A stretch of DNA of 64,000 bases from Sedimenticola thiotaurini (GCA_007713595.1 VMRY01000003.1:372001-436000), one strand, 5' to 3'; positions 1 through 9,511 are shown, counted from the first letter of the stretch. Notes: generated from the sequence alone by a model not told the origin. A program made the numbers and translations.

Positions 1-459
1 TTCAGGGCCTGGAGCCAGGCAACAGGGGGTGAACTGATCATCCTGAGGGTTGCGGGTATCTACGGACCAGACAAGCTCCCTCTGGCGCGTCTAAAGCGCC
101 AGGAGCCGATGGTTAAAGAGTCCGAGGCACCCTACACCAATCGTATTCATATCACCGATCTGGTGCAGGTTTGTCTGGCGGCTATGGCCCGGGGGGGGAA
201 TGGCGAGATCTACAATGTCAGCGATGGCACACCGGGTAATATGACCGACTATTTCAATCAGGTCGCCGACTGGGCTGGACTGCCCCGGCCTGTACAGATC
301 TCTCTGCAAGCGGCTGGGAGTCAGCTATCCTCGGGCATGCTCTCTTACTTGCAGGAGTCCCGGCGTCTGGACAGCAGCAAACTGCAGCGGGAGCTGGGTG
401 TTGCGCTGGCATACCCAGATCTGCGGAGCGGCCTCCAGGCCTGCCGTTCAGAAAACTGA
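1..459 (+). CDS. SDR-family NAD(P)-dependent epimerase/oxidoreductase, C-terminal part
   Basis: The reading frame is open from base 1 and the start lies outside the window. The visible part contains RVAGIYGP, the conserved segment after the active-site region of extended short-chain dehydrogenases, and then NRIHITDLVQ and EIYNVSDG, which are typical of epimerase-like members that close over a nucleotide or sugar substrate. The N-terminal Rossmann glycine motif and the YxxxK catalytic pair are not visible because the gene is cut. Family membership is fairly safe, but the substrate cannot be told. The stop lies 3 bases from the stop of the convergent ParA gene. Confidence 0.75.
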   Translation, partial: FRAWSQATGGELIILRVAGIYGPDKLPLARLKRQEPMVKESEAPYTNRIHITDLVQVCLAAMARGGNGEIYNVSDGTPGNMTDYFNQVADWAGLPRPVQISLQAAGSQLSSGMLSYLQESRRLDSSKLQRELGVALAYPDLRSGLQACRSEN

Positions 460-462
460 GCG

Positions 463-1092
463 CTACTTTTTCTCCAACCACTCCAGTACGGGATCCCACA
501 GCTCGATATCCTGCCATACCTGCGAGGGGGCCATCTCAAAGATGCCCAGGCCACGCTCTGCGGCGCGGATATAGTTCTGGCTCTCCCGCAGGTGGGTCAG
601 GAAAGGAATTTCCAGATGGGCCAGGTACTCTTCCAGCTGTCGGTAGATCAGGGTGTTTTCCCGCGCCCGGTTGGCGACGATAGCGATGCGCGTCTGCTTT
701 TTTGAGACCCGGCCACTGCTTAAAAGCTCCTCGAGAAAACGTCGACAGGCACGCATGTCGATGGGGGACGGTAAGACGGGGATAATCAGGGATTGCACCT
801 GCTTCAGCATGGCATTGATCTCGGCACCGTGGGTGCCGGCCGGGGCGTCCATGATCAGATAGTCTGTTCCCTTGGCGGGTTTTACCGGACCGTGGATGCC
901 ATCGATGCCCTCAATGACCGGTATCCCTTCATAGTCACGGCGCGCATCCAGCCAGTCCAGCGAGGAGCCCTGCGGATCAAAATCAGCCAGGGCGACGGTG
1001 GCACCTTCATCGGCAAACCAGGTGGCGATATTGGTCGCCATGGTGGTTTTTCCGCAGCCCCCTTTGGCATTCATCAACATGATGGTCCGCAT
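463..1092 (-). CDS. ParA/MinD-family P-loop ATPase (orphan)
   Basis: A protein of about 209 residues with a deviant Walker A box KGGCGKTT near the N-terminus, a DFDPQGSS switch segment and IMDAPAGTHG as Walker B-like region, all hallmarks of the ParA family that uses ATP-driven dimerisation to position DNA or protein cargo. I chose the ATG at 1092 because AGGAGGA lies 6 bases upstream; a GTG at 1098 directly abuts that site and is less likely. No parB, parS-like array, chemotaxis or cellulose gene is adjacent, so the cargo is unknown. It is a short form without the extra N-terminal helix of plasmid ParA proteins. Confidence 0.85.
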   Translation of the reverse strand: MRTIMLMNAKGGCGKTTMATNIATWFADEGATVALADFDPQGSSLDWLDARRDYEGIPVIEGIDGIHGPVKPAKGTDYLIMDAPAGTHGAEINAMLKQVQSLIIPVLPSPIDMRACRRFLEELLSSGRVSKKQTRIAIVANRARENTLIYRQLEEYLAHLEIPFLTHLRESQNYIRAAERGLGIFEMAPSQVWQDIELWDPVLEWLEKK

Positions 1093-1158
1093 CTTCACTC
1101 CTCCTGATTTATTGTTTTTCAGTAGAACGCAATTATAGCCTTACACCCCTGGGGCGGT

Positions 1159-2637
1159 TCAATCACCTGGTAGCTGAATATCCAAGGTTTGCCAGATTTC
1201 GTCGACTCGCTGTTTAACCTTAGCATCCATTGTAATGGGTTGCCCCCATTCACGTTGTGTCTCTCCGGGCCATTTATTAGTGGCGTCAAAACCGACTTTG
1301 GAGCCGAGTCCCGATACCGGAGAGGCGAAGTCGAGGTAGTCGATCGGGGTGTTTTCGATCATCGTGGTGTCCCTGGCCGGGTCCATCCGGGTAGTCATGG
1401 CCCAGATCACATCGTTCCAGTCCCGTACATTGACATCATCATCCGTGACTATCACAAACTTGGTGTACATGAACTGCCGTAGAAAAGACCATATACCCAA
1501 CATCACCCGTTTGGCGTGACCGGGGTACTGTTTTTTCATTGATACGACTGCCATGCGATAGGAGCAGCCCTCGGGCGGCAGGTAGAAGTCGACAATCTCC
1601 GGGAACTGCTTCTGCAGGATGGGTACAAACACCTCGTTCAGTGCCACTCCCAGGATAGCGGGTTCATCCGGCGGCCGCCCGGTATAGGTGCTGTGATAGA
1701 TCGGCTCACGGCGATGGGTGATCCTTTCGATCGTGAAGACCGGGAAGCTGTCCACTTCATTGTAGTACCCGGTGTGATCGCCAAAGGGCCCTTCTGGCGC
1801 CGTGTCATCGGGGTAGAGATAACCTTCCAGCACGAATTCGGCAGATGCGGGGATCTGCAGGTCATTGGTCAGGCTGCGTGCCACTTCCGTGCGGCTGCCC
1901 CGAAGCAGTCCTGCAAAGGCGTATTCCGAGAGGCTGTCCGGTACCGGGGTGACGGCGGCCAGGATGGTGGCAGGATCTGCACCGAGTGCCACGCTGATTG
2001 GGAACGGTTCGCCGGGATGGCGCAGTTGCCAGTCACGAAAATCGAGTGCCCCGCCCCGGTGGGAGAGCCAACGCATGATGACCCGGTTTTTACCGATCAC
2101 CTGCATCCGGTAGATGCCCAGGTTTTGTCGGCTCTTTTCCGGACCGCGGGTGACCACAAGGCCCCAGGTGATCAGGGGACCGGCGTCACCTGGCCAACAG
2201 GTCTGTACCGGTAGCTTGGCCAGATTGACCCGGTCCTGCTCGATAACAGTTGCCTGACAGGCTGGATTCTTGATCTCTTTTGGTGCCATATCCAGCACCT
2301 TGCGGAACACCGGCAGCTTGGACCAGGCATCCTTCATCCCCTTGGGTGGTTCCGGCTCTTTCAGCATGGCCAGAAGTTTGCCAACCTCCCGCAGCGCCTC
2401 GACAGACTCCTCCCCCATGCCGAGGGCAACACGGCGGGGGGTGCCGAACAGGTTGCCGAGCAGCGGGTAGTCTGAGCCTTTGACATTTTCAAACAAGAGC
2501 GCGGGGCCACCGGCTCGTAGGGTGCGATCACAGATCTCAGTGATCTCCAGGTAGGGATCAACCTCGACAGAGACACGTTGCAGCTCGCCCTGGGCCTCAA
2601 GTTGCTGAATAAAGTCGCGCAGATCCGAATATTTCAT
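1159..2637 (-). CDS. ubiD: 4-hydroxy-3-polyprenylbenzoate decarboxylase UbiD
   Basis: A 492-residue protein of full UbiD length. It begins with the family's KYSDLRDFI segment, followed by LLFENVKG and LLGNLFGT, and has the central [10 protein letters not shown] region that carries acidic active-site residues. UbiD enzymes use prenylated FMN, made by UbiX, to remove the carboxyl group of 4-hydroxy-3-octaprenylbenzoate during ubiquinone biosynthesis. No ubiX is in the window. The gene lies downstream of the SH3 protein gene on the same strand with a 24-base gap, so it may be co-transcribed with prlC and that gene. The identification is firm; related non-ubiquinone decarboxylases are less likely given length and sequence. 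Confidence 0.95.
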   Translation of the reverse strand: MKYSDLRDFIQQLEAQGELQRVSVEVDPYLEITEICDRTLRAGGPALLFENVKGSDYPLLGNLFGTPRRVALGMGEESVEALREVGKLLAMLKEPEPPKGMKDAWSKLPVFRKVLDMAPKEIKNPACQATVIEQDRVNLAKLPVQTCWPGDAGPLITWGLVVTRGPEKSRQNLGIYRMQVIGKNRVIMRWLSHRGGALDFRDWQLRHPGEPFPISVALGADPATILAAVTPVPDSLSEYAFAGLLRGSRTEVARSLTNDLQIPASAEFVLEGYLYPDDTAPEGPFGDHTGYYNEVDSFPVFTIERITHRREPIYHSTYTGRPPDEPAILGVALNEVFVPILQKQFPEIVDFYLPPEGCSYRMAVVSMKKQYPGHAKRVMLGIWSFLRQFMYTKFVIVTDDDVNVRDWNDVIWAMTTRMDPARDTTMIENTPIDYLDFASPVSGLGSKVGFDATNKWPGETQREWGQPITMDAKVKQRVDEIWQTLDIQLPGD

Positions 2638-2661
2638 AGTCGGGGTATCCGGGTTGCTGGA

Positions 2662-3492
2662 TTAGATTCGGAAGCCGCCATAGCGTTTTGCCAGGCGGTA
2701 GTTTTTAAAGGCAATGCCCCCGATAAAACTAAACAGCAGGGCGAGCAACAACACCGGCAGGTGCCAGGCATTGAGGCGAATACCCGCCGATTCGGCTGAA
2801 AGGGGGGCTGCCTCTGCGGTCGAGTGGGCCGCGCCGACAATCTTCGCAATCTGATCGAGCTGCTGCTGGAGTTGTTGGTTGGTCTGTTGAAGCGCCAGCA
2901 GCCGAGCATCCTCAGTCTGTTGTTCTCGAGCCTTTAGTGCAGACTTTTCTGCCTCATCCAGTGCCTTCTGCAGCTCACTGATCTGTTGTTTCAGGGCGCT
3001 CGTCTCCTCCTGTGGCGGAGAGGCCGCTGGGAGTGCTTCCCGTTTCAGTAGCTCGATCTCTGCCTTGGCATCCGCCAGCTGTCGTTTCAGCTCAGCAATC
3101 TCCGGGTCGGGTAGGGGATTGGCCGTCCCGGATGTCGCCTGGCCCAATGCCTGCAGCTCTTTATTGGCCTCCCGGAGTTTCTGTTGCAGCCCACTGTTTT
3201 TGACCTGCAGCTCCAGCAACATAATTCGAGCGGGCTTCTCGTCGGTGATGAAGCGACTCTCCACCCAGCCCTCTGTGCCGTCTCCCAATCTGACCCGGGT
3301 AAAATCACCCTGTTTTTCAAGCCGCTCAAGCGGGGTGTCGCTGGGCACGACCCGTGCGGGTGTAGTGGCTGCATCAGGTGACTCGTAGAGCCCGGCCAAC
3401 AGCTTGTCCGTGATGCGAGCGGCCTGGGCTGGGTTGATCAGCAGGCCAAGAATAAGCGCTACAAACAAGCGCCTTAATCCGTTGGCAGTCAT
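2662..3492 (-). CDS. TIGR04211-type SH3 domain protein, membrane-anchored
   Basis: A 276-residue protein with an N-terminal signal sequence (about 1-24), a bacterial SH3-like domain (about 28-88, ending GWVESRFI), a long glutamine- and lysine-rich coiled coil (about 93-225) and one transmembrane segment near residues 245-265. This order matches the TIGR04211/YgiM family of envelope proteins whose exact role is unsettled. The start codon overlaps the prlC stop by 4 bases (ATGA), so the two are translationally coupled. The SH3 domain should face the periplasm, with the C-terminal helix anchoring it in the inner membrane; this topology is inferred. Confidence 0.85.
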   Translation of the reverse strand: MTANGLRRLFVALILGLLINPAQAARITDKLLAGLYESPDAATTPARVVPSDTPLERLEKQGDFTRVRLGDGTEGWVESRFITDEKPARIMLLELQVKNSGLQQKLREANKELQALGQATSGTANPLPDPEIAELKRQLADAKAEIELLKREALPAASPPQEETSALKQQISELQKALDEAEKSALKAREQQTEDARLLALQQTNQQLQQQLDQIAKIVGAAHSTAEAAPLSAESAGIRLNAWHLPVLLLALLFSFIGGIAFKNYRLAKRYGGFRI

Positions 3493-5522
3493 GAGTTGAT
3501 TCCACTGTGTCGAAGCAGTGCATCCACCTGCGGTTCCCGTCCCCGGAAGGCGATAAACAGCTCCATGGCATCCTTCGATCCCCCCTGTTCCAGTACATTG
3601 TGCAGAAAGGATTCACCGGTCTTTCGGTCAAAGATGCCTTGCTCCTCAAACAGCGAGAAGGCATCAGCCGATAACACCTCGGCCCATTTGTAACTGTAGT
3701 AACCCGCCGCATAACCGCCGGCAAAGATGTGCGAGAAGCCGTGGGCGAAGCGGTTGAAGGCAGGTGGAATCAGTACCGCTACCTGGTCGCGCACTTCTGC
3801 CAGTATCTGGTAGATCCGGCCACCCTGCTTAGGGTCATACTCCCTGTGCATACGGAAGTCGAACAGGCTGAACTCCAACTGCCGGACCATCTGCATGCCG
3901 GACTGAAAGTTCTTGGCGGCCATCATTTTTTGATACAGCGTATCGGGCAGTTTTTCGCCCGTCTCATAGTGGGCTGCGAACAGATCAAGCGCCTCACGCT
4001 CCCAGCACCAGTTCTCCATGAACTGACTGGGCAGCTCAACCGCATCCCAGGCGACGCCGTTGATACCGGCTACACCGGGATAGTCGACCCGGGTCAGCAG
4101 GTGATGCAGGCCATGGCCGAACTCATGGAACAGAGTCTCGACCTCGTCATGGGTGAACAGGGCCGGTTTGTTGCCGACCGGGGGTGAGAAGTTACAGACC
4201 AGATAGGCGACCGGGATCTGGTCGCAGCGGGGCGTGAACATGCGCACGACACACTCATCCATCCAGGCACCGCCCCGTTTGTTCTGGCGGGCATAGGGGT
4301 CGAGGTAGAACTGGCCCTGTAGATGGCCTTGCGCATCCCGTATCTCAAAGAAGCGCACATCCGGGTGCCAACTGTCGAACTCCTCAACTTGGCTGATCTG
4401 GATGCCATAGAGTCGTTGTACCACGGCAAACATCCCCGAGAGTACCTGGTGCTCCGGGAAGTAGGGCTTCAGCTCTTCCTGGGTGATGGCGTAGCGGTGC
4501 TGGCGCAGCTTCTCGGCATAGAAGCCGATATCCCACGCCTCGAGTTCGTTGATGCCGAATTGCTCTTGGGCAAAGGCCTTCAGCTCCTCCAGCTCTTTCA
4601 GCGCCTGGGGCCGGGATTTTTCCGCCAGATCGGTCAGGAAGGTGACCACCAGGTCTGTGCTCGGAGCCATCTTGCGGGCCAGGGAGCGCTCCGCATAGTT
4701 GGCAAAGCCGAGTATCTGGGACTGTTCATGGCGCAGCTGAAGAATCTGCTCCATGATCTCGCTGTTATCCCACTTGCCGGCATCCGGCCCCTGGTCAGAG
4801 GCGCGGGTCGAGTAGGCCTCGTACATCTCCCGGCGCAGCTCACGGTTGTCGGCGTAGGTCATAACCGGCATGTAGGAGGGAAAGTCCAGGGTCAGCATCC
4901 AGCCGCTCTGCTCCCGCTGTTCGGCTATCTGAGCGGCGAGACCCAGGGCGCTCTCTGGCAGCCCGGCAAGTTCTGCTTCATCGGTAATCAGCTTGCTCCA
5001 GGCATTGGTGGCATCCAGCACATTTTCGCTGTACTTGCTGGTCAGGCTGGATAGGCTCTGGCTGATCTCCTTAAAGCGCTTTTTCTTATCATCCGGCAGA
5101 TCGACACCGGAGAGATGGAAGTCACGCAGGGCATTCTCCAGCATCTTACGTTGGGCGGCATCCAGTGTGGTGTCTGTCTCCGCTACGGCTTTATAGGCGG
5201 CATAGAGGGCGGCATTCTGTCCCATCTCAGTGCCGTAATCACTCAGCTTCGGCAGGCAGGCGTTGTAGGCCTCGCGTCGTTCATCACTGTTGACCACAGA
5301 GTTCATGTGGCTGACAGGCGACCAGGCACGGTTGATGCGGTCTTCCATAATCTCCAGCGGCTCCACCAGGTTTTCCCAGGTAAAGGGAGGCTTCTGGGCG
5401 AGCAGTTTTTCAGTCAGGGCGCGACTCTCAGCCAGTAACTGATCGATGGCCGCTTCGGCATGTTCAGGGCGGATTTTTGAGAAGGGCGGCAGGCCCTCCA
5501 GATGGAGCAGGGGATTATCCAT
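3489..5522 (-). CDS. prlC: Oligopeptidase A (M3 zinc metallopeptidase)
   Basis: A 677-residue protein matching the usual length of PrlC/OpdA. The zinc site is explicit: LFHEFGHGLHH supplies the HExxH pair and the glutamate in VELPSQFMENW the third ligand. The enzyme is a cytosolic endopeptidase that degrades short peptides, including signal peptides released from lipoproteins. It is the first gene of a minus-strand set prlC-SH3 protein-ubiD, overlapping the next gene by 4 bases. No strong Shine-Dalgarno sequence is visible in front of the ATG, but the MDNPLLHLEGLPPF start is the family's standard N-terminus. Confidence 0.96.
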   Translation of the reverse strand: MDNPLLHLEGLPPFSKIRPEHAEAAIDQLLAESRALTEKLLAQKPPFTWENLVEPLEIMEDRINRAWSPVSHMNSVVNSDERREAYNACLPKLSDYGTEMGQNAALYAAYKAVAETDTTLDAAQRKMLENALRDFHLSGVDLPDDKKKRFKEISQSLSSLTSKYSENVLDATNAWSKLITDEAELAGLPESALGLAAQIAEQREQSGWMLTLDFPSYMPVMTYADNRELRREMYEAYSTRASDQGPDAGKWDNSEIMEQILQLRHEQSQILGFANYAERSLARKMAPSTDLVVTFLTDLAEKSRPQALKELEELKAFAQEQFGINELEAWDIGFYAEKLRQHRYAITQEELKPYFPEHQVLSGMFAVVQRLYGIQISQVEEFDSWHPDVRFFEIRDAQGHLQGQFYLDPYARQNKRGGAWMDECVVRMFTPRCDQIPVAYLVCNFSPPVGNKPALFTHDEVETLFHEFGHGLHHLLTRVDYPGVAGINGVAWDAVELPSQFMENWCWEREALDLFAAHYETGEKLPDTLYQKMMAAKNFQSGMQMVRQLEFSLFDFRMHREYDPKQGGRIYQILAEVRDQVAVLIPPAFNRFAHGFSHIFAGGYAAGYYSYKWAEVLSADAFSLFEEQGIFDRKTGESFLHNVLEQGGSKDAMELFIAFRGREPQVDALLRHSGINS

Positions 5523-5793
5523 GTTGTACGGGTTCTCTAATGGGTTACAGCATTTAGCACCTATTCTGACATAAATCGGCAGAAGGTGGGGAGCATGGGT
5601 TGCTGCCTTTAGCAGCAGTCAGTCAGAGACACTCTGCGGGGACCAGTAACATTGCTGTGCGATCTCATTTAAAAGTTACCGAGCGCCGCCAGGGTGACAC
5701 ATAGCAAGAAATGGGTCGTTTTTGGTGAAAGAAGTCGGTAGCTTTAAATCATTCTGTAAAATCACGATTTAAAAAATGGTCGGAGAGTGTCTA

Positions 5794-6657
5794 GTGAGTC
5801 CTGTGATGCCAGAACAATCAGCCGATTATGAGCGAATAGCCCAAGCGATCAGCTATATTCAGCAGCATCGGTTGGAACAGCCCAATCTGGACCAGTTGGC
5901 TGCACATGTCGGATTGAGCCCCTACCACTTTCAGCGTCTGTTCGTGCGCTGGGCCGGTGTCTCACCCAAGCGCTTTCTCTCCTTTCTGACGGTAGAGCAT
6001 GCCAAGTTACTACTCAGGTCTGGGGACTCTATTCTGGATGTGTCGTTGAGTGTGGGTCTCTCCGGTGCCAGTCGTCTGCATGATCAGTTCATCACCCTGG
6101 AGGGGATGACGCCGGGTGAGTACAAACGGTCGGGGGCCGATCTGCAGATCCATTATGCCTTTCATCCCAGCCAATTTGGCCAACTACTGGTGTTGCAGAC
6201 CCGCCGGGGAGTTTGTGGTTTGCAGTTTATAGAGGCTGGAGCAGACGCCGAGGCTTTAGCTCTGAACGGGGCCAAAGCAGAGTGGCCGTTAAGTCAGTTT
6301 GTGCATGATCCAGAGTCTACACAAGCCGTGGTAACACGCTTGTTGCCGGCGGTTGCACCTCGCGAGCCTTTGCAACTGTTGCTGCGGGGAACGCCGTTTC
6401 AGACCAAGGTGTGGCAGGCACTGCTGTCTATTCCTGAAGGGAGGATCAGCAGCTATCAGGCAATAGCAAAGGCAATTGGACAAGAGAAGGCCTCGCGACC
6501 GGTGGGGAGCGCCATTGGTGCCAATCCCATTGCCGTACTGATCCCCTGTCACCGGGTGTTGCGAGGGACGGGCGAGATTGCCGGCTATCGTTGGGGAGTG
6601 GAGCGTAAGCTGGCGCTTTTAGGTTGGGAGGCCTCCCGTGCGGAGAGGGCCGGTTAA
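5794..6657 (+). CDS. AraC-type HTH fused to O6-methylguanine-DNA methyltransferase (shortened Ada)
   Basis: The N-terminal 100 or so residues form an AraC-type double helix-turn-helix (QLAAHVGLSPYHFQRLF). The C-terminal half is a methylated-DNA-protein cysteine methyltransferase with the acceptor site IPCHRV and the following GEIAGYRWG segment. It would repair O6-alkylguanine by transferring the alkyl group to its own cysteine. The N-terminal Ada zinc domain with the phosphotriester-accepting cysteine is absent, so the classical methylation switch for activating its own transcription cannot operate in the same way. The start is set at the GTG 6 bases after GGAGAG; an ATG at 5776 in the same frame has no such site. 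The gene stands alone, convergent with the GIDE-domain gene. Confidence 0.9.
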   Translation: MSPVMPEQSADYERIAQAISYIQQHRLEQPNLDQLAAHVGLSPYHFQRLFVRWAGVSPKRFLSFLTVEHAKLLLRSGDSILDVSLSVGLSGASRLHDQFITLEGMTPGEYKRSGADLQIHYAFHPSQFGQLLVLQTRRGVCGLQFIEAGADAEALALNGAKAEWPLSQFVHDPESTQAVVTRLLPAVAPREPLQLLLRGTPFQTKVWQALLSIPEGRISSYQAIAKAIGQEKASRPVGSAIGANPIAVLIPCHRVLRGTGEIAGYRWGVERKLALLGWEASRAERAG

Positions 6658-6663
6658 CAGTCC

Positions 6664-7620
6664 CTAGGATGCGAGACGCAGGTTGAGCAGCCAGACCGCT
6701 GCAATACCGGTAACAAAAAACAGGCTGATGGCGCCAATTGCCTTGAGTCGGTAACGGCGCACCAGGTCAAACTCCGCAAGGGTGGAGAGCAGGAAGGGGT
6801 AGCGGCTGGTTTCAGGTGATCCCAGTCGATGATGAATCAGATTAGCCTGCTGTTCGGCATGGCTCATTCGGGCCTGGGTTTCAGCTGCCTTACGGGCCAA
6901 TGCCCACTCCCGGGTATCAACCTGTCCATCGCCATTGAGGTCGAAGCGATTCAGCAGAGTGGTTCGGTCTTGCTTCCATTCCCGTAACAATTCGCGCATC
7001 AGTTCGGACTTATGCTGGCGGTGATCCAGTTCATCCAGGCTCTTGAAGAGACCGATGGCATAAAGCCGGTCCCCCGGATAGATGCGCTCCTCGCTGTAGC
7101 GATAGCGGCCGCCACCAATCTCCGTATTAAGTAAGCCGATCAACTTGAGCAGGGGGGTACGGCCTATCCGCTGCTTGTTTGGTTGGCGATTCATTGGATA
7201 GCGCTCATGGCCATACCAGACGCTACGGTCACTGGGTGTCACCTCAGCACCCTCCGGGTCCAGCAGACAGTGGTCGGTCTCATCTTCCAGCAGAAAGGTC
7301 TCGTCACTGGTGTCACTCTCAACGGTGCGCCAGTTCTTATCGCCACGCTTTTCTATCTTATAGCGGTACCAGCAGCACTCGGTGCCGGTAAGGGGTGCGC
7401 AGATGGGTTCGCCGGCCATGAGGCGGGCATTTCCCACCAGTTCCACATAGCCCTGCTGCGCCGAGCGGATTTTTGCTGTGGGTGCATCCTCGATCAGGCG
7501 TGCCCGGGTGAGCCAGCGAAAGGCGAAATAGAAACTGACAATAGCAGCCCCAGCGCAGAAGAGGGTGAGCGCCCAGAACTCCATCTGGGAGAGATGGCGA
7601 AACTGCTCGCTGATACTCAT
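6664..7620 (-). CDS. GIDE-domain membrane protein with an EF-hand
   Basis: A 318-residue protein with transmembrane helices near both ends (about 15-33 and 290-312). Its middle resembles the GIDE domain of the MUL1/E3-like family: a cysteine-containing GTECCWYRYKIEKR segment, later RIYPGDRLYAIG. Between these and the C-terminal helix sits a canonical calcium-binding EF-hand loop, DLNGDGQVDTREW. The bacterial family has no demonstrated ubiquitin-ligase activity and I see no RING-type cysteine cluster. The start overlaps the LemA stop by 4 bases, and LemA/GIDE gene pairs are a recurrent bacterial arrangement. Role probably envelope-related; the mechanism is unknown. Confidence 0.8.
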   Translation of the reverse strand: MSISEQFRHLSQMEFWALTLFCAGAAIVSFYFAFRWLTRARLIEDAPTAKIRSAQQGYVELVGNARLMAGEPICAPLTGTECCWYRYKIEKRGDKNWRTVESDTSDETFLLEDETDHCLLDPEGAEVTPSDRSVWYGHERYPMNRQPNKQRIGRTPLLKLIGLLNTEIGGGRYRYSEERIYPGDRLYAIGLFKSLDELDHRQHKSELMRELLREWKQDRTTLLNRFDLNGDGQVDTREWALARKAAETQARMSHAEQQANLIHHRLGSPETSRYPFLLSTLAEFDLVRRYRLKAIGAISLFFVTGIAAVWLLNLRLAS

Positions 7621-8192
7621 CCGTTAAACAGGGACTTCAGGTCTACATCCTTCTTCTCTTCATCGGCAAACTCCAGCAGTTCGGCTGCCTTGAAGTTGAA
7701 CATCCGGGCCAGGATCAGGTCGGGGAACTGCTCAATCCGGACGTTGTTGTTGTTAACGCTCTCGTTGTAGTACTCGCGCCGGTCGGCGATGCTGTTCTCC
7801 AGGCCGGAGATGCGTGTCTGCAGGTGCTGGAAGGTTTCGTTGGCTTTCAGGTCGGGATAGGCCTCGGCTACGGCGAAGAGATTACCCAGGCCCAGACGTA
7901 ACTGGCTCTCGGCACCACCCAGAGCACCGATATCCCCCTGCTCACGTGCACTGGATACAGCGGCCCGGGCCTGCATCACCCGCTCCAGTGTCTCCTGCTC
8001 ATACTGCATGTACTGTTTACAGGTCTCCACCAACTTGGGGAGTTCGTCATGGCGCTGTTTCAGCAGTACATCGATATTGGCCCACGCCTTGGTGACGCCA
8101 TGTTTAAGAGTGACGAGTCCGTTGTAGATAACTACCGCATAGACGGCGACAGCAACAATGATGCCCAGTGTGATGAGTGAGCTGATTTCCAT
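7617..8192 (-). CDS. LemA family protein
   Basis: A 191-residue protein with an N-terminal transmembrane helix (about 5-27), the family signature GVTKAWANIDVLLKQRHDELPKLV and a long helical body ending in the LemA-typical NNVRIEQFPDLILARMF segment. The topology is outside-in: a short periplasmic N-terminus with the helical domain in the cytoplasm is the usual prediction, but it is not shown here. The start is supported by GGAGAG 5 bases upstream. It is the upstream gene of a two-gene unit with the GIDE-domain protein. LemA proteins have no agreed biochemical function. Confidence 0.93.
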   Translation of the reverse strand: MEISSLITLGIIVAVAVYAVVIYNGLVTLKHGVTKAWANIDVLLKQRHDELPKLVETCKQYMQYEQETLERVMQARAAVSSAREQGDIGALGGAESQLRLGLGNLFAVAEAYPDLKANETFQHLQTRISGLENSIADRREYYNESVNNNNVRIEQFPDLILARMFNFKAAELLEFADEEKKDVDLKSLFNG

Positions 8193-8312
8193 TACGTCTC
8201 TCCAGTGGTGTCGGTTTGGTTAGCCGAAAACTATACCATTCAAATGGTTTTTTAAAGTGGCTTGCGGATAGCGTTTGAACCCGGCGTGATTCACAGAGCA
8301 GATTCGGGCTGA

Positions 8313-8789
8313 TTAATCCCGAGTGAGCCGCTTGTCGATCGGCTTGCCCAGTAGTCGTCCCAGCAGGATTTTTGAGCGCTCGGCAATCGAGGCGTGGCTC
8401 AGGCGCCGTTCTCTGAGCAGCAGGCTCTCCATCAGGAAGGACTCCTGGTAGAGGATATTCTCTTCTGGAGGGCTGTAGGGGGTGCCGATGGTGATACGGG
8501 CGATACGGCCCAGATTAATACCGCGACCATCATCCAGAAGTATCAGGTGGGGGGCAATGCCTTGGGCCGGGTCGGGTCGAGGGAAGTCGATGACATCGAC
8601 CAGTTCATAAGGGGTATCCGAGAAGCGGATACCCATATTGATCGCCTCGGGTTTCAACTCCACCAGAAATATCGGTTTGCCGATGGATTGCTTCAGGCGT
8701 TCTACCTGGCGACTGTAGCCGGCTGATGGCCAGATCCTGTCACCCTCCAGTTCCCGAAACTCGAGTCCCTGCGGTTTGTTTCGCGTCAT
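8313..8789 (-). CDS. Hypothetical protein, 158 residues
   Basis: I do not recognise this gene. It encodes a soluble protein without signal peptide or membrane helix, rich in beta-type residues in its middle (KPIFLVELKP, GIRFSDTP, APHLILLDDG, GRIARITIGTPY) and charged and helical at its C-terminus. The start is well supported: a purine run GGGGG lies 4 bases before the ATG, and the base composition is like its neighbours. It is on the same strand as lemA but separated from it by 120 bases, so linkage is weak. Confidence 0.7.
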   Translation of the reverse strand: MTRNKPQGLEFRELEGDRIWPSAGYSRQVERLKQSIGKPIFLVELKPEAINMGIRFSDTPYELVDVIDFPRPDPAQGIAPHLILLDDGRGINLGRIARITIGTPYSPPEENILYQESFLMESLLLRERRLSHASIAERSKILLGRLLGKPIDKRLTRD

Positions 8790-8971
8790 TCAACCCCCTT
8801 TGGCCATTTCAGGGAGATCACCTGAAACTGACTCCAGCATAGCCGGTTTGGTATGTCTGTTTCCAGCCTGTCAGAATTCCAAGTTAACAGATTGATATCA
8901 AGGTTTTGTTCCAGGGTGTGAGCCATTAGACTACTCCCACCCCTTTGCAAAGGTCTTAACAGGAGATCAGT

Positions 8972-9511
8972 ATGTCCAACATCCGTTCCTTTGACGGCAT
9001 GACGCCCAAGCTGGGTGAATCAGTCTGGGTAGATCCCACCGCAGTAGTCATTGGTGATGTGGAGATTGGTGATTACTCATCCATCTGGCCGCTGACCGCT
9101 ATCCGGGGGGATGTAAACCGTATCCGTATTGGCAGTCGAACTAACATACAGGACGGCAGTGTGTTGCATGTGACCCATGCCAATCCGGCCTCACCCAATG
9201 GCCATCCGCTCATTATCGGTAGCGATGTGACCGCTGGGCATAAGGTGTTGCTGCATGGTTGCACTATCGGTGATCGCTGTCTGATCGGCATGGGTTCGAT
9301 CGTCATGGATGGGGCTGAGCTGGCGTCGGATATTATCCTGGCGGCAGGTAGTCTGGTGACCGAGGGGAAGAAGCTGGAAGGTGGTTATCTCTGGTGTGGC
9401 TCGCCTGCCAAGCGATTACGTAAACTCTCTGATGAGGAGTTGGCGTTTCTGGCTTATGTGCCGGGGCACTATGTGAAACTGGCGGAGAAATATCGGCAAA
9501 GCCGGGTTTGA
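8972..9511 (+). CDS. Gamma-class carbonic anhydrase-like hexapeptide-repeat protein
   Basis: A 179-residue protein built of left-handed beta-helix hexapeptide repeats (VVIGDVEIGDYSSIWP, IRIGSRTNIQDGSVLHV). The gamma-carbonic anhydrase zinc histidines are visible in the segments LHVTH and TAGHKVLLHGC. It belongs to the YrdA/CaiE/PaaY branch, in which activity ranges from true CO2 hydration to uncharacterised roles. AGGAGA 5 bases before the ATG supports the start. It is a single gene, followed after 76 bases by the sensor kinase gene. Confidence 0.92.
   Translation: MSNIRSFDGMTPKLGESVWVDPTAVVIGDVEIGDYSSIWPLTAIRGDVNRIRIGSRTNIQDGSVLHVTHANPASPNGHPLIIGSDVTAGHKVLLHGCTIGDRCLIGMGSIVMDGAELASDIILAAGSLVTEGKKLEGGYLWCGSPAKRLRKLSDEELAFLAYVPGHYVKLAEKYRQSRV

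Noticed and set aside
8235-8253. Hairpin ACCAT-TCAA-ATGGT followed by T residues
   Set aside because: It would terminate plus-strand transcription, where no gene exists upstream; the stem is only 5 bp and AT-rich.
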